From Prevotella sp. (GTDB lineage Bacteria; Bacteroidota; Bacteroidia; Bacteroidales; Bacteroidaceae): a DNA stretch of 64,000 bases. Below, in pieces: positions 51,178-59,820 of this stretch. How positions within the stretch are numbered: the stretch's first letter is position 1; each line of letters starts with the position of its first letter. Under the pieces are notes generated by a model. The model saw only the letters and a program-made list of their open reading frames with translations. It was not told the DNA's origin and ran no database searches. The translations under genes were made by a program, and so were the position numbers. The stretch lies in assembly GCA_017557185.1 (NCBI GenBank), contig JAFZAP010000062.1, positions 56,511 to 120,510 on the forward strand, in the 5' to 3' direction.

Positions 51178-51185
51178 TATCTTTG
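51178..51185 (+). promoter_or_regulatory. -7 element of the accessory operon leader
   Basis: TATCTTTG matches the consensus but no clear TTTG is found 19-21 bases upstream. Transcription would start near 51191, about 310 bases before the first coding sequence. Confidence 0.55.
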
Positions 51186-51190
51186 TGCCG

Positions 51191-51498
51191 TGATTGGTCT
51201 TCATGACCTCTCACAGACATGATTTAGGAAGCGTTTAGCTTTTCCAGCTGGTAAACTTCGACAACTTACCTTTGAAAGATTGGAAAGCGAGGACGTTCTT
51301 CCCGTGCTATGATTGTACAGGTACAGCTTGTACCCTACATCATACATGGGTGTGAGCTGTTTCTCTCTAATCTATCTTTCAGGCAGTCGAAGGCCTACCA
51401 GCAGATTAGCTAGCGGGCTCACACCTTCTTTGTCGTGCCTAGAACCTAATAATTTAATAGATTGCTTTATTGAGCCGTAAAGTTAAGGAGATTTAAGT
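51191..51498 (+). ncRNA. Long structured leader RNA of the 51-60 kb operon
   Basis: Several strong stems can be drawn: GCTTTTCCA 51238-51246 with TTGGAAAGC 51280-51288 enclosing GGTAA/TTACC; ATGATTGTA 51309-51317 with TACATCAT 51336-51343 enclosing GGTACA/TGTACC; and GGTGTGAGC 51349-51357 with GCTCACACC 51417-51425 enclosing CTAATCT/AGATTAG and AGGC/GCCT. No U-tract follows the last stem. The motif GAAAGCGAGG-ACGTTCTTCCCG at 51283-51304 matches 19 of 22 positions with the tail of the RNA at 27.9 kb. It may be a cis-regulatory leader or a separate RNA processed from it; no known riboswitch class is recognised. Confidence 0.55.
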
Positions 51499-51690
51499 AT
51501 GTTTACAATTTCAGATGAGGCAAAGAAAGCTTTTCTAGAGAGTCTGAATGATGAAGATCGGCAAAATCTGGAGTTGGTTAATCGTGTGTTGAACCAATTG
51601 GTAGGTGCTATGATGAACAGATCTGGAGAAGATCCCATTTCTATTGATACTGTAAGAAACATTGCCGCACTCATGACTGAAATCATTTAA
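51499..51690 (+). CDS. Small acidic hypothetical protein
   Basis: The 63-residue protein (MFTISDEAKKAFLESLNDED...) is predicted to be all-helical and has no signal peptide or membrane helix. It is the first gene after the structured leader and is preceded by a rare purine-rich AAGGAG motif about ten bases upstream of its ATG. No family is recognised. Position at the head of the operon would suit a regulator or chaperone, which is only a guess. Confidence 0.6.
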   Translation: MFTISDEAKKAFLESLNDEDRQNLELVNRVLNQLVGAMMNRSGEDPISIDTVRNIAALMTEII

Positions 51691-51744
51691 CTAAGGAGTA
51701 AGCAGGAAAACTTAATATTGAAAGAAAACTTTAACCATACAAAT

Positions 51745-52248
51745 ATGAATAAAGTAGGGAATAAAAAAGTTAGCTTTTGTAGGGTTCTATATGACATGCT
51801 AAAGCTTATAGGAGGGCGTTTTTGGATTTTAGTATTAGGATTGTTCCTTGTACTGTTATTTCTTACACTTCGTTATCAAATAGATTTTTGTTCGGAATGT
51901 TTTATAAAAACTATTATAGAGATAATACCAGAGTTACTGGGATTTCTTATAGCCGGGCTTGCAATTGTTATGGGATTTAATGATGGTACACTAAAAAGGT
52001 TATCAATAACGGCTGACGACGGGATGATTCCAATTAGGGTTGTAGTTGCAAGTTTTTCTGTCTGTTTTATTATCTTATTATTAACATTGGTATTGTCTGT
52101 TTTCTATGTTAACATAGATTTCTGTTGTCTAGGTTGTCGCAGATTGCTAGGTTTTTTAGTTATTTGGCTGGCAATTACATCTGCATTATCTTTGTTTCAT
52201 GTTATATTTCATCTTTTTGCAATAAGTACACATTTAATAATTAAGTAG
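51745..52248 (+). CDS. Four-helix membrane protein of the accessory operon
   Basis: The 167-residue protein has four membrane segments (FWILVLGLFLVLLFLTL, IIPELLGFLIAGLAIVMGF, VVVASFSVCFIILLLTLVL and LGFLVIWLAITSALSLFHVI) with short loops that hold three or four cysteines. A TTG nine codons upstream is in frame, but the ATG at 51745 is preferred. No family is recognised. Codon use is AT-rich like the rest of the operon. Confidence 0.65.
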   Translation: MNKVGNKKVSFCRVLYDMLKLIGGRFWILVLGLFLVLLFLTLRYQIDFCSECFIKTIIEIIPELLGFLIAGLAIVMGFNDGTLKRLSITADDGMIPIRVVVASFSVCFIILLLTLVLSVFYVNIDFCCLGCRRLLGFLVIWLAITSALSLFHVIFHLFAISTHLIIK

Positions 52249-52275
52249 ATAAACAGAAGAAATAAAGTGATAGAA

Positions 52276-52749
52276 ATGGAAGAATATAACGACTTGAAAG
52301 TAGCTGTCATAAAGTGTCCATACTGTGGTGAAGTACTTCCACCATTATCTAAAGTATGTCCTAGTTGTAATCAAATAGTAGATAGTCAGAATGAAGCTGA
52401 TAATGTTAATAACATGATGACTGAAATAGACACGATATGTTCCAAATATTTGAACACAAATATACGTGTTTACGACTATCTTTTACTATTAATCCCTATT
52501 GTATATATCGTATGGTTTTTTGTTGTCATTATGAAAATAATGAGGTCTAAAGCATTATACAATGATTTTTGCTCTTTAAGTTCCAAAGCTCAAACTTTGT
52601 ATGGAGACAATTATAGTTTTCGCTCATATCTTGGACAAAAACGTACCGATATGCAAGAACTAATGAGAAAAAGTAAGAAGTCACATATTATAGTATATAT
52701 AATAATGAGTGTGAATATTCTTTTACTAGTTATAAGTTTAGCAAGTTAA
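52276..52749 (+). CDS. Zinc-ribbon membrane protein
   Basis: The 157-residue protein begins with a zinc ribbon (CPYCGEVLPPLSKVCPSC; Cys14, Cys17, Cys28, Cys31), followed by two membrane helices (about 70-90: LLLLIPIVYIVWFFVVIM; and about 138-157: IIVYIIMSVNILLLVISLA) with a soluble loop between them. A GTG nine bases upstream is also possible. Zinc-ribbon membrane proteins are encoded next to SPFH proteins in the Bacillus ydjFGHI locus, and the SPFH gene here begins nine bases later, so the two products probably form one complex. Confidence 0.75.
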   Translation: MEEYNDLKVAVIKCPYCGEVLPPLSKVCPSCNQIVDSQNEADNVNNMMTEIDTICSKYLNTNIRVYDYLLLLIPIVYIVWFFVVIMKIMRSKALYNDFCSLSSKAQTLYGDNYSFRSYLGQKRTDMQELMRKSKKSHIIVYIIMSVNILLLVISLAS

Positions 52750-52758
52750 ATTGGAGTT

Positions 52759-54111
52759 ATGAGTATATTCGGAAGAGGTAAAGGCGGTGGATTCATGAAT
52801 GTTATTCGCTGCGATGAGGAAAACTATTTAGTGTGGAAGTGGCGTCCTGAAGGTCAGGAGGTTAATTCAACTTCTCGTGAAAATGCCATCAGATATGGCA
52901 GTACTCTTCGTGTTAAGGATGGTGAAGTTGCTGTATTTACCTATATGCAGCAGAATGCCACGTTACAAGATTTTATAGAAGGGCCTTACGACCAAACGAT
53001 TAAAACGGGTAATTTCCCTGTTTTGGCCAATCTTGTCGGAATGGCATGGGGAGGGGAATCGCCATTCCAAGCCGAAGTGTATTTCATTAATTTGGCAGGG
53101 AACAACCAAATACGATTTGGTGTGCCGTATTTTGATGTTTTTGATCCTCGTTTGCCAGATCATGGTATTCCTGTCTGTGTACGAGGGATGATTACTTTTA
53201 ACATCACAGATTATCGTGGTTTTATCAAGCTAAATCGCTTGATAGAATTTGATTTAGATAGATTTCTGGAACAAATTAGAGCCGCATTGGTTAAATATGT
53301 AAAAAGTGTTGTGGCTAATATCCCACGTACAATGAATATCCCATTGGTACAGATGGAGACACAGATATTGGAAATCAACCAAAAAGTACAAGGCTTTTTG
53401 GCATCAAGGCTTAAAGAGGATTTTGGTGTCAACCTGAAGGCTGTAGATATATCTGCTATTGAGATAGACAAAAAAAGCCCCCATTATGCTGAGGTACGTC
53501 AGCTGACGGCAGGTAACACGGCAAGAACGATGAATGCTCAGACAGATGTAAATATACAGAATCTAAAAGATATGCAGGCTATAAATACAGAGAATGTTGC
53601 AGAATCATTGCGAATCCAACGTGAAGAAGGGCAACGTGCTCAACGCCTCCAATCCGAAACTAATTTCATCGGTGCCCATTCAATAGACAGGCAAGCAGAA
53701 GTGCTAAAAGTAGCAGCAGAAAATCTTGGTCAAATGGGTACGATGAATTTGGGAAATGGCGATGGTGGAGGATTGAATCCTGCTGGAATGATGACAGGTA
53801 TGATGATGGGAGGAGCTATGGGTCAACAGATGGCTGGTATGATGTCACAGATGGGACAGACAGTACAAGGAGGTATGAATACACCACCACCTATGCCAAC
53901 TGTTCAATATTTTACGGCCGTTAATGGCCAGCAGGCTGGTCCCTTTACTCTGCAACAATTACAATTATTGGTAGGGAGTGGTCAATTAACAAGACAAACA
54001 TATGTTTGGAAGCAGGGGATGGCTAATTGGGAATATGCAGAGAATGTCCCTGAGGTTGCCTCATTATTCTGTGCCAATACTCCACCGCCACCTCCGCCTC
54101 CTGTACCCTAA
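52759..54111 (+). CDS. SPFH-domain protein with C-terminal GYF_2 domain and poly-proline tail
   Basis: The 450-residue protein has an SPFH/band-7 domain (about 45-245, similar to the virion-core/YdjI group: IRFGVPYFDVFDPRLPDHG), a helical coiled-coil stretch (about 250-330) and a Met/Gly-rich linker (about 343-375). A PPP motif at 376-378, a GYF_2 (DUF4339) domain at about 383-437 (YFTAVNGQQAGPFTLQQL) and seven consecutive prolines at 442-448 follow. There is no membrane helix, so it would be a cytoplasmic oligomer docked on membrane partners. GYF domains bind proline-rich peptides, so its own tail or linker is a possible ligand. Confidence 0.85.
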   Translation: MSIFGRGKGGGFMNVIRCDEENYLVWKWRPEGQEVNSTSRENAIRYGSTLRVKDGEVAVFTYMQQNATLQDFIEGPYDQTIKTGNFPVLANLVGMAWGGESPFQAEVYFINLAGNNQIRFGVPYFDVFDPRLPDHGIPVCVRGMITFNITDYRGFIKLNRLIEFDLDRFLEQIRAALVKYVKSVVANIPRTMNIPLVQMETQILEINQKVQGFLASRLKEDFGVNLKAVDISAIEIDKKSPHYAEVRQLTAGNTARTMNAQTDVNIQNLKDMQAINTENVAESLRIQREEGQRAQRLQSETNFIGAHSIDRQAEVLKVAAENLGQMGTMNLGNGDGGGLNPAGMMTGMMMGGAMGQQMAGMMSQMGQTVQGGMNTPPPMPTVQYFTAVNGQQAGPFTLQQLQLLVGSGQLTRQTYVWKQGMANWEYAENVPEVASLFCANTPPPPPPPVP

Positions 54112-54133
54112 TATAAATATAATAATGTAGCTT

Positions 54134-54481
54134 ATGGACAATAATGATTTCTTTTCTTTAGACAGATTGTTGGAGTTTGGTATTGGAATGGGAATGGCTC
54201 AGCAGATGATTAATATGATGAACCAGTCTATGAAATCTATGTATATACCAGGTTCTATCCAATCCATGCCACAACCTATTGCACATTTCTATTATGTTGC
54301 CATTGATGGTCTGCAAACAGGTCCTCTTAGAGAAACTGAACTAATGGAACTTATTAGAGGCAAAAAAGTCTCGAAGGATACATTAGCGTGGATGCCAGGA
54401 ATGGCAACATGGTTACCTGTAGAACAAGTTCCTGCTATTCTTAAACTTATTGCTTTAACTCCACCACCATTGAATGTATGA
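54134..54481 (+). CDS. Stand-alone GYF_2 (DUF4339) protein
   Basis: The 115-residue protein has a Met-rich N-terminal stretch (GIGMGMAQQMINMMNQSM), a proline-containing linker and one GYF_2 domain (about 50-105: FYYVAIDGLQTGPLRETELM), ending TPPPLNV. In order and spacing it looks like the last quarter of the SPFH protein encoded just upstream, without the SPFH part, so a duplication is likely. It overlaps the next gene by four bases. Confidence 0.78.
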   Translation: MDNNDFFSLDRLLEFGIGMGMAQQMINMMNQSMKSMYIPGSIQSMPQPIAHFYYVAIDGLQTGPLRETELMELIRGKKVSKDTLAWMPGMATWLPVEQVPAILKLIALTPPPLNV

Positions 54482-54825
54482 AAATTAATAATGTTTTATC
54501 TTTGATAATACTCGTTTTTTCTTCGTTGTTAGGATACTGGGTATATTCTGTTGCGGATGCAGATTCTCATGCAACATTGGCAGGAATACTGTCTACAATC
54601 TGTTTTGCTATCCCGTTGATTATGGGCATTGGAGTAAGTTATAACACATCTGTTGCAATTGTTAACATTAGGACTTTATCATGTGTATTGTTCCTTTTGA
54701 TGCTTATAATGCATTTCTATTATGCCAATACAGGTATAACAATGCCATATTATTTATTATTTACAGGTATTCTTCTTTGCATATATGCAGCGATAATATA
54801 CACAATTATCAAATCTAAACAATAG
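54478..54825 (+). CDS. Small four-helix membrane protein
   Basis: The 115-residue protein is almost entirely hydrophobic, with four helices (about 5-24, 32-52, 61-80, 86-108) and very short loops. No family is recognised. The ATGA overlap with the GYF_2 gene and a four-base gap to the DUF6175-like gene put it in the same operon. It may be a membrane anchor for the SPFH/GYF proteins, as inference. Confidence 0.65.
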   Translation: MKINNVLSLIILVFSSLLGYWVYSVADADSHATLAGILSTICFAIPLIMGIGVSYNTSVAIVNIRTLSCVLFLLMLIMHFYYANTGITMPYYLLFTGILLCIYAAIIYTIIKSKQ

Positions 54826-54828
54826 AAT

Positions 54829-55782
54829 ATGAAGAAAAACTATATTATTTTTATCCTGACTATTTTTGTCTGCTTTTTCCCGTTGTCTTTGGAGGCCCAA
54901 AAGAAGCCTACAATCATGATTCTCCCAAGTGACAATTGGTGTGAAATGCGTTATTTCATGACTACCTATGATAATCAGGGAACAAAAGTCAAGACCCCAG
55001 ATTATCAGTTAGCTTTCCAGCAGGATACGGAGATTGGGCCCGTTATCAGTAAAATCGGAGGTTTACTCACCTCTCTTGACTACAGCATTAAGGATGCTGA
55101 GCAGGAGATAAGGAGAATCAATTTGAAAACTGCTGAGGACAATATGACCTTCAGTAAAACAAGTGCTGCAAACTTGGTTGAAAGTCCTTTGGATTTATTG
55201 AAGAGAAGAATCAAGTCGGATATATTGATACAGATTTCCTGGCACCTGAATAAAGAAGAATTGGGGCGTTCTGTAACATTTAATCTTGAAGCTTTTGATA
55301 CTTATACAAGTAAGCGGATTGCATCTTCAACGGGAACAACAATGGCATCCCAAGACCCTATTCCTGTTATATTGGAGCAGGCTGTTAAGGAGCGAATAGC
55401 TGAGTTTGATTCTCAGATGACAAAGTGGTATGTTGAACAACAGACTGATGGTAGGGAGATAGTCCTTACTATACGATGCTGGGATAATTGGGAGAACGAT
55501 TTGGAGACGGAATATGATGGTGAAGAACTAACCGATTGTATTCAAGACTGGCTAAAACAGCATACCGTCTCTGGTAACTATAATCTTACTGATGGGACAG
55601 AGACATTTGCGCAGTTCGAGCAAGTGCGAATACCATTATTTGATGAAAGAGGCAATGCTCTCGATGCTCGTGGCTTCGCAACAGAATTGCGTAAGTATCT
55701 GAACAAACCTCCTTATAATATTACATCCAAAGTGATGCAGCGTGGTTTAGGTGAGGCAATAATTGTATTAGGAGAAAAGTAA
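54829..55782 (+). CDS. Exported DUF6175-like protein
   Basis: The 317-residue protein has a signal peptide cleaved after Ala23 (FVCFFPLSLEA|Q) and resembles DUF6175 proteins of Bacteroidetes: PTIMILPSDNWCEMRYFMTT near the N-terminus and a C-terminal RKYLNKPPYNITSKVMQRGL. The mature protein looks like two alpha/beta domains of the kind seen in TolB-N/CsgG-like envelope proteins. It would act in the periplasm or at the outer membrane. Its stop overlaps the next start by one base. Confidence 0.75.
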   Translation: MKKNYIIFILTIFVCFFPLSLEAQKKPTIMILPSDNWCEMRYFMTTYDNQGTKVKTPDYQLAFQQDTEIGPVISKIGGLLTSLDYSIKDAEQEIRRINLKTAEDNMTFSKTSAANLVESPLDLLKRRIKSDILIQISWHLNKEELGRSVTFNLEAFDTYTSKRIASSTGTTMASQDPIPVILEQAVKERIAEFDSQMTKWYVEQQTDGREIVLTIRCWDNWENDLETEYDGEELTDCIQDWLKQHTVSGNYNLTDGTETFAQFEQVRIPLFDERGNALDARGFATELRKYLNKPPYNITSKVMQRGLGEAIIVLGEK

Positions 55783-56870
55783 TGATGAAGAAAGGAGTTA
55801 TTCTTATATTATTATTTATTGTATTTGCTGGTTCAATATATGCTCAGACGGATCAGTTATATATTAGCGTAGTACAACCAGATAGGGATGTAATTCCATC
55901 TGAGGCAGGAAAGCAATTGGAGCGAAAGATGACCCAATTACTGACAGCTAATGGCATATCTTCTTTAGATGCCAACAATCGCTTTGTAATAACTGCCAAG
56001 GCCGATGTTACGTCCAAAGATATTGTTGCGTCAACACCACAAAGGATTTCAGAGAAGATAGACCTTACACTCATAATTGGTGATATGGTAGAGAATAAGG
56101 TATTTGAAACGATTACCTTACCTCTTATAGGAATTGGCATCAATGAAAACAAGGCCTTTATTGCCGCTATTAATCAGATTAAGCCACAGGATAAAGACTT
56201 GGTGGCATTCCTTGATAGAGCAAAAGAAAAAATCGTGAATTACTATTCTGTCAGATGTTTACAAATCATCAAACAGGCTCAACAACTTGCTAGTAACAAT
56301 GAATATGATGAGGCTATCTATCAGTTGATGCAAGTGCCAGATATTTGCGATTGCTCAAAAGAGTGTCAGGATTTGATGATTGAATATGCTATCAGAAAGA
56401 ATAATGCGGAGGCGGCTCAATTATTAAATGAAGCAAAAGCGCGCTGGGCTGCTTCGCCTACGTCTGAGGGCGCCTCTCAAGTAGCAGATATAATAGCAAA
56501 AATGCCTGCGAACACAGACAGCCAATCAAAAGTGGAATCACTTATTGCTGCTATCAATAGAAAACTTCGTCAGGATGAGAAGCGCCAGTGGGATTTTAAG
56601 ATGAAAAAGTATAATGATGCAAAAGAGCGGGAAAGGAGAGAGTTTCAGCTAAGAGTTGATCAGCAAACGGCTGATAATGAACTGCGGGCCAAGCAGGTTG
56701 AGGCCAATGTCCAGATCAGGAAAGAAGAGTTGGAAGCAAAGAAACGCCAACAAGCTGAAGTGCAAACAACTCGCAGAAAGATGATAGAAGCAGCTAAGAG
56801 TGTGGGACTGGGGTTTGCAAATAACCTACCCAAAACAATAACATATATTAAAAATGTAATGTCATGGTAA
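55782..56870 (+). CDS. Exported protein with a C-terminal coiled coil
   Basis: The 362-residue protein has a signal peptide cleaved after Ala21 (LLFIVFAGSIYA|Q). An alpha/beta domain with TolB/CsgG-like flavour follows (about 22-150), then a TPR-like helical region (about 155-230, including CDCSKEC) and a long charged coiled coil (about 255-345). No family is recognised with confidence. It overlaps both neighbours (one and seven bases), so the four exported proteins appear to be made together. Confidence 0.7.
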   Translation: MMKKGVILILLFIVFAGSIYAQTDQLYISVVQPDRDVIPSEAGKQLERKMTQLLTANGISSLDANNRFVITAKADVTSKDIVASTPQRISEKIDLTLIIGDMVENKVFETITLPLIGIGINENKAFIAAINQIKPQDKDLVAFLDRAKEKIVNYYSVRCLQIIKQAQQLASNNEYDEAIYQLMQVPDICDCSKECQDLMIEYAIRKNNAEAAQLLNEAKARWAASPTSEGASQVADIIAKMPANTDSQSKVESLIAAINRKLRQDEKRQWDFKMKKYNDAKERERREFQLRVDQQTADNELRAKQVEANVQIRKEELEAKKRQQAEVQTTRRKMIEAAKSVGLGFANNLPKTITYIKNVMSW

Positions 56871-57352
56871 GATTATTAAAAAAGGTATTATTATTGGGTA
56901 TTTTTACTTTAGGAGTAAATTATGCCAATGCTCAGGGGTATGATCAAGAGCGAATACAATTGGCCAATTTCATTGAGCGGATGTATAACAATGCTCCTTT
57001 TGATGGTTGCCGTATTATTGATGACTATGATAATAGCTACTTGCTGTCTGTTGTTGCTTTGGATAAGTCAAAATACAAAACAGCTCAGATAATGAATCGT
57101 GTGGCAGATGTTAAGTCTCAGCGCAATGCAGGGGAGTTCTTCAATGGTTCACATAGTTACACATCTATGACTATTAAAACTCCAAAAGGTGAAGAACACG
57201 AATCTGATATGACAGAGGTCTATGAACTCATTCGAGTAAATTCTATTGGTTATGTAAAGCAAATGCAGTTGTTAACGTCATTTGAAGATGCTAATAAAAT
57301 GCAGGTCTTTGTTTATTACAAGAGAGTGGAAAAGAACACTATAAAACAGTAA
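56864..57352 (+). CDS. Small exported hypothetical protein
   Basis: The 162-residue protein has a signal peptide ending NYANA|Q and a mature part of about 140 residues with mixed helices and strands. Stretches such as FIERMYNNAPFDGCRIIDDY and SFEDANKMQVFVYYKRVE have no recognised family. It is the third of four consecutive exported proteins and starts inside the end of the preceding gene. Confidence 0.65.
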   Translation: MVRLLKKVLLLGIFTLGVNYANAQGYDQERIQLANFIERMYNNAPFDGCRIIDDYDNSYLLSVVALDKSKYKTAQIMNRVADVKSQRNAGEFFNGSHSYTSMTIKTPKGEEHESDMTEVYELIRVNSIGYVKQMQLLTSFEDANKMQVFVYYKRVEKNTIKQ

Positions 57353-57356
57353 TCGT

Positions 57357-58907
57357 ATGAAGAAGTATTTATTAATCTTAATTGCTGGCTTACTGTTCTC
57401 AGTGAATATGCCAGCACAAAACATTTTAAATACTATTGGCAGAGCTCTTAATGGGTTAAGCCAACAAGGTCAACAAAGAAATAACCAACGTTATAACAAC
57501 CAAAGAACTTACCCATACAATCGAAGGCCTAACAGACAATATGGAATAGGCCAGCAAAGAAGAGAAATTCAACAGCGTAATATTTATCAACAGCAAGATA
57601 ATACTGTTGAAAGAAATGAATCCCCAAATAGTGTGAATAATACTGTTGAAAGAGATAAATCATATAATAATGAAACCCCATCGGATATAAACAATCAAAC
57701 TCCGAATAACGATAAAACAATATCCCTTGTTACTAGTGGAACTGGAAACACAAGGGAAGAAGCGATTCGCAATGCCTTAAGAAATGCTATAGAACAAGCA
57801 TTCGGAACATTTGTATCTGCCAATACAGAAGTACTAAATGACGATTTGATAAAGGATGAGATTGTTACAGTGTCATCAGGCAATATTAAATCATATAGAG
57901 AACTTTCGGTATCTCAGTTGTCAAGTGGTCTATATGATGTGACCGTTCAGGCCGTTGTTTCTATTGATCAGCTAACTAAATTTGCACAAAGCAAGGGAAT
58001 GCAAGCAGAATTGGCAGGTGCTTCATTTATGATGAATATGAAAATGCGCGAGCTTAATAAGAAAAACGAAGATGCGGCAATAAATCACATGATAGAAAAA
58101 ACAAAAGCAATTGCGAGAAATGGTTTATTTGATTATAAGTTAGAGATAGGCGAACCTCAGTTGACTTCAAATTCAAATTATGCCGTCAAAATAACGATTC
58201 TATTTTGCGAGAATGAGAATACAAAAGCTTTCTATAGCACAATATATGATACATTTAAAGCCTTAAGTATGAATAAAACAGAGATAGCAGAGTACGAAAG
58301 GACAAAGATACCCTATTTTTTTTATGATGATCAATTGAGAACGACAAAGAAACATATCGGTGGTATAGGTGAAGTATATTATGATGGTGTATATGCTCTA
58401 AGGAATTCCTACGAAATGTTAGATCTAAGGGAGTCCTCTTATTCAGCGGTCAAAGCGCACACACATACATGGATAATGCCATTGCTAATGATATATGCGC
58501 TCAACTATGAAATAAAGGATAACCTTGGAAATATATGGAGTTGTGATATTAAAAAGAATAAAAAAGATTCGAATAATCGATTAATATGGTGCTATAAAAC
58601 AGAATCTATAAATAATGATATAAATCAATATTATTATATATTGTCACCTTCTGATAGAATAGTAGAAGTTTGGGATGGTATTCATATGAGATCATGTGGA
58701 TATGATTTAGAAGTTCCTATTCATGATTATAGAGGTAAGACGCTGCATTTTAATCCTCTGTTAGAAGATCGAACAATACATGGTAGTAAAAATAGTTGTC
58801 TTGAACGAAAAAATAGCGGTATTTACTATAGTCAAGAGTTTAATATTTTATATACTCCTGATGAATTATCTAAACTCAACTCTATAACAATAAATCATCG
58901 TCAGTAA
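57357..58907 (+). CDS. Exported protein with Gln/Asn-rich segment and FlgT/LPP20-like domain
   Basis: The 516-residue protein has a signal peptide (LLILIAGLLFSVNMPA|Q), a Gln/Asn/Arg-rich disordered region (about 30-120) and then a domain like the FlgT N-terminal/LPP20 family (about 122-215: TGNTREEAIRNALRNAIEQA). A C-terminal part of about 290 residues has no recognised fold. Proteins with this domain support outer-membrane or flagellar assemblies in other bacteria, but no flagellar genes are present here. It closes the set of exported proteins. Confidence 0.7.
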   Translation: MKKYLLILIAGLLFSVNMPAQNILNTIGRALNGLSQQGQQRNNQRYNNQRTYPYNRRPNRQYGIGQQRREIQQRNIYQQQDNTVERNESPNSVNNTVERDKSYNNETPSDINNQTPNNDKTISLVTSGTGNTREEAIRNALRNAIEQAFGTFVSANTEVLNDDLIKDEIVTVSSGNIKSYRELSVSQLSSGLYDVTVQAVVSIDQLTKFAQSKGMQAELAGASFMMNMKMRELNKKNEDAAINHMIEKTKAIARNGLFDYKLEIGEPQLTSNSNYAVKITILFCENENTKAFYSTIYDTFKALSMNKTEIAEYERTKIPYFFYDDQLRTTKKHIGGIGEVYYDGVYALRNSYEMLDLRESSYSAVKAHTHTWIMPLLMIYALNYEIKDNLGNIWSCDIKKNKKDSNNRLIWCYKTESINNDINQYYYILSPSDRIVEVWDGIHMRSCGYDLEVPIHDYRGKTLHFNPLLEDRTIHGSKNSCLERKNSGIYYSQEFNILYTPDELSKLNSITINHRQ

Positions 58908-58927
58908 TTATATATCATTTATTTATT

Positions 58928-59566
58928 ATGCAACATTATTATAAGTACAAAAGCCTAAGTGATAATAGTTTTAAGTATTTTGTGAAAACGCTAATCGAAA
59001 GCAAAATGCATGCTTCCACTTTCAAAGAATTGAATGACCCAATGGAAGGCGCATTTCTAACAAATGTAGATAATCAAACAATTGATGCTATTCGTAAAGG
59101 AAAGGAAGGTCTAAGAATTATTTCTATGATAGAAAAAAAGGAAGATAAGCCTTGTAACATGCTTATGTGGAGCCACTATACTGATGAACATCGTGGCTGT
59201 TGCATTGAGTTTCATTTTTCAGATGAAAAAGAACTAGAGAAAGTGCATAAGGTAGAATATGTGAAGAAGATAGAGATTAGTAATATTATTTTTGAAGAGG
59301 AAGTTTTATCTCGAAAGTTTATAGATTGGAAGTATGAACAAGAGGTGAGGCATCTTGGTCAAGAAGAGTCCGTTCCTATTGTGATAGATAAGATATATTT
59401 GGGAATGCGAATTGATAATATGTATAATGAAAACGATAACACTTACGAATCTTTTTATACAGACCTGATTAAGCGCATATGCCCAAATGTAGAGGTTGTA
59501 AAAATGCAAGCAGAGGATTTCGATGAGCACCATTTAGATACGCTAAAGAAATGCAATATAGTATAG
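58928..59566 (+). CDS. DUF2971 domain protein
   Basis: The 212-residue cytoplasmic protein carries the DUF2971 signatures YYKYKSLSDNSFKYF, STFKELNDPMEGAF and MLMWSHYTDEHRGCCIEFHF. The biochemical function of the family is unknown; members are often encoded in accessory and defence-like regions. Here it follows the exported block after 20 bases and is as AT-rich as that block. The conserved His/Asp/Cys pattern suggests an enzyme, but this is inference. Confidence 0.8.
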   Translation: MQHYYKYKSLSDNSFKYFVKTLIESKMHASTFKELNDPMEGAFLTNVDNQTIDAIRKGKEGLRIISMIEKKEDKPCNMLMWSHYTDEHRGCCIEFHFSDEKELEKVHKVEYVKKIEISNIIFEEEVLSRKFIDWKYEQEVRHLGQEESVPIVIDKIYLGMRIDNMYNENDNTYESFYTDLIKRICPNVEVVKMQAEDFDEHHLDTLKKCNIV

Positions 59567-59568
59567 GT

Positions 59569-59781
59569 ATGAAGGCGAAGACACCAATAACAGAAACCAA
59601 TCTTCTCGAATATGGTTTTGAGAAGCGCAAGTATGGTAGTATCGTCTTTTTTGTAAAGGATGAATTTGCGATTGTGCAAAATATCAAATGGCTACCTTGC
59701 AATATTTATACAGGAGTACCACTGAGTACAGGTCTATATGTTGATACAATGGAAGAATTGGAACAACTACTGATAAAATAA
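59569..59781 (+). CDS. Small hypothetical protein
   Basis: The 70-residue protein (MKAKTPITETNLLEYGFEKR...) has alternating strands and a C-terminal helix (TMEELEQLLIK). It starts two bases after the DUF2971 stop; a start six codons earlier would overlap that gene. The pattern GFEKRKYGSIVFFVKDEFAI is common in small phage or immunity-like proteins, but no family is recognised. Confidence 0.6.
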   Translation: MKAKTPITETNLLEYGFEKRKYGSIVFFVKDEFAIVQNIKWLPCNIYTGVPLSTGLYVDTMEELEQLLIK

Positions 59782-59820
59782 ATGAACTAAAAACTTTTAA
59801 TTAATTATAATACTTATATT

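Noticed and set aside
51191-51498. tmRNA, RNase P RNA or SRP RNA
   Set aside because: The diagnostic conserved cores of these RNAs (tRNA-like end, GAGGAAAGUCC-type core, SRP apical tetraloop region) are not found.
59306-59702. Three overlapping minus-strand frames opposite the DUF2971 gene
   Set aside because: They are antisense to a gene with clear DUF2971 motifs and have no features of their own.
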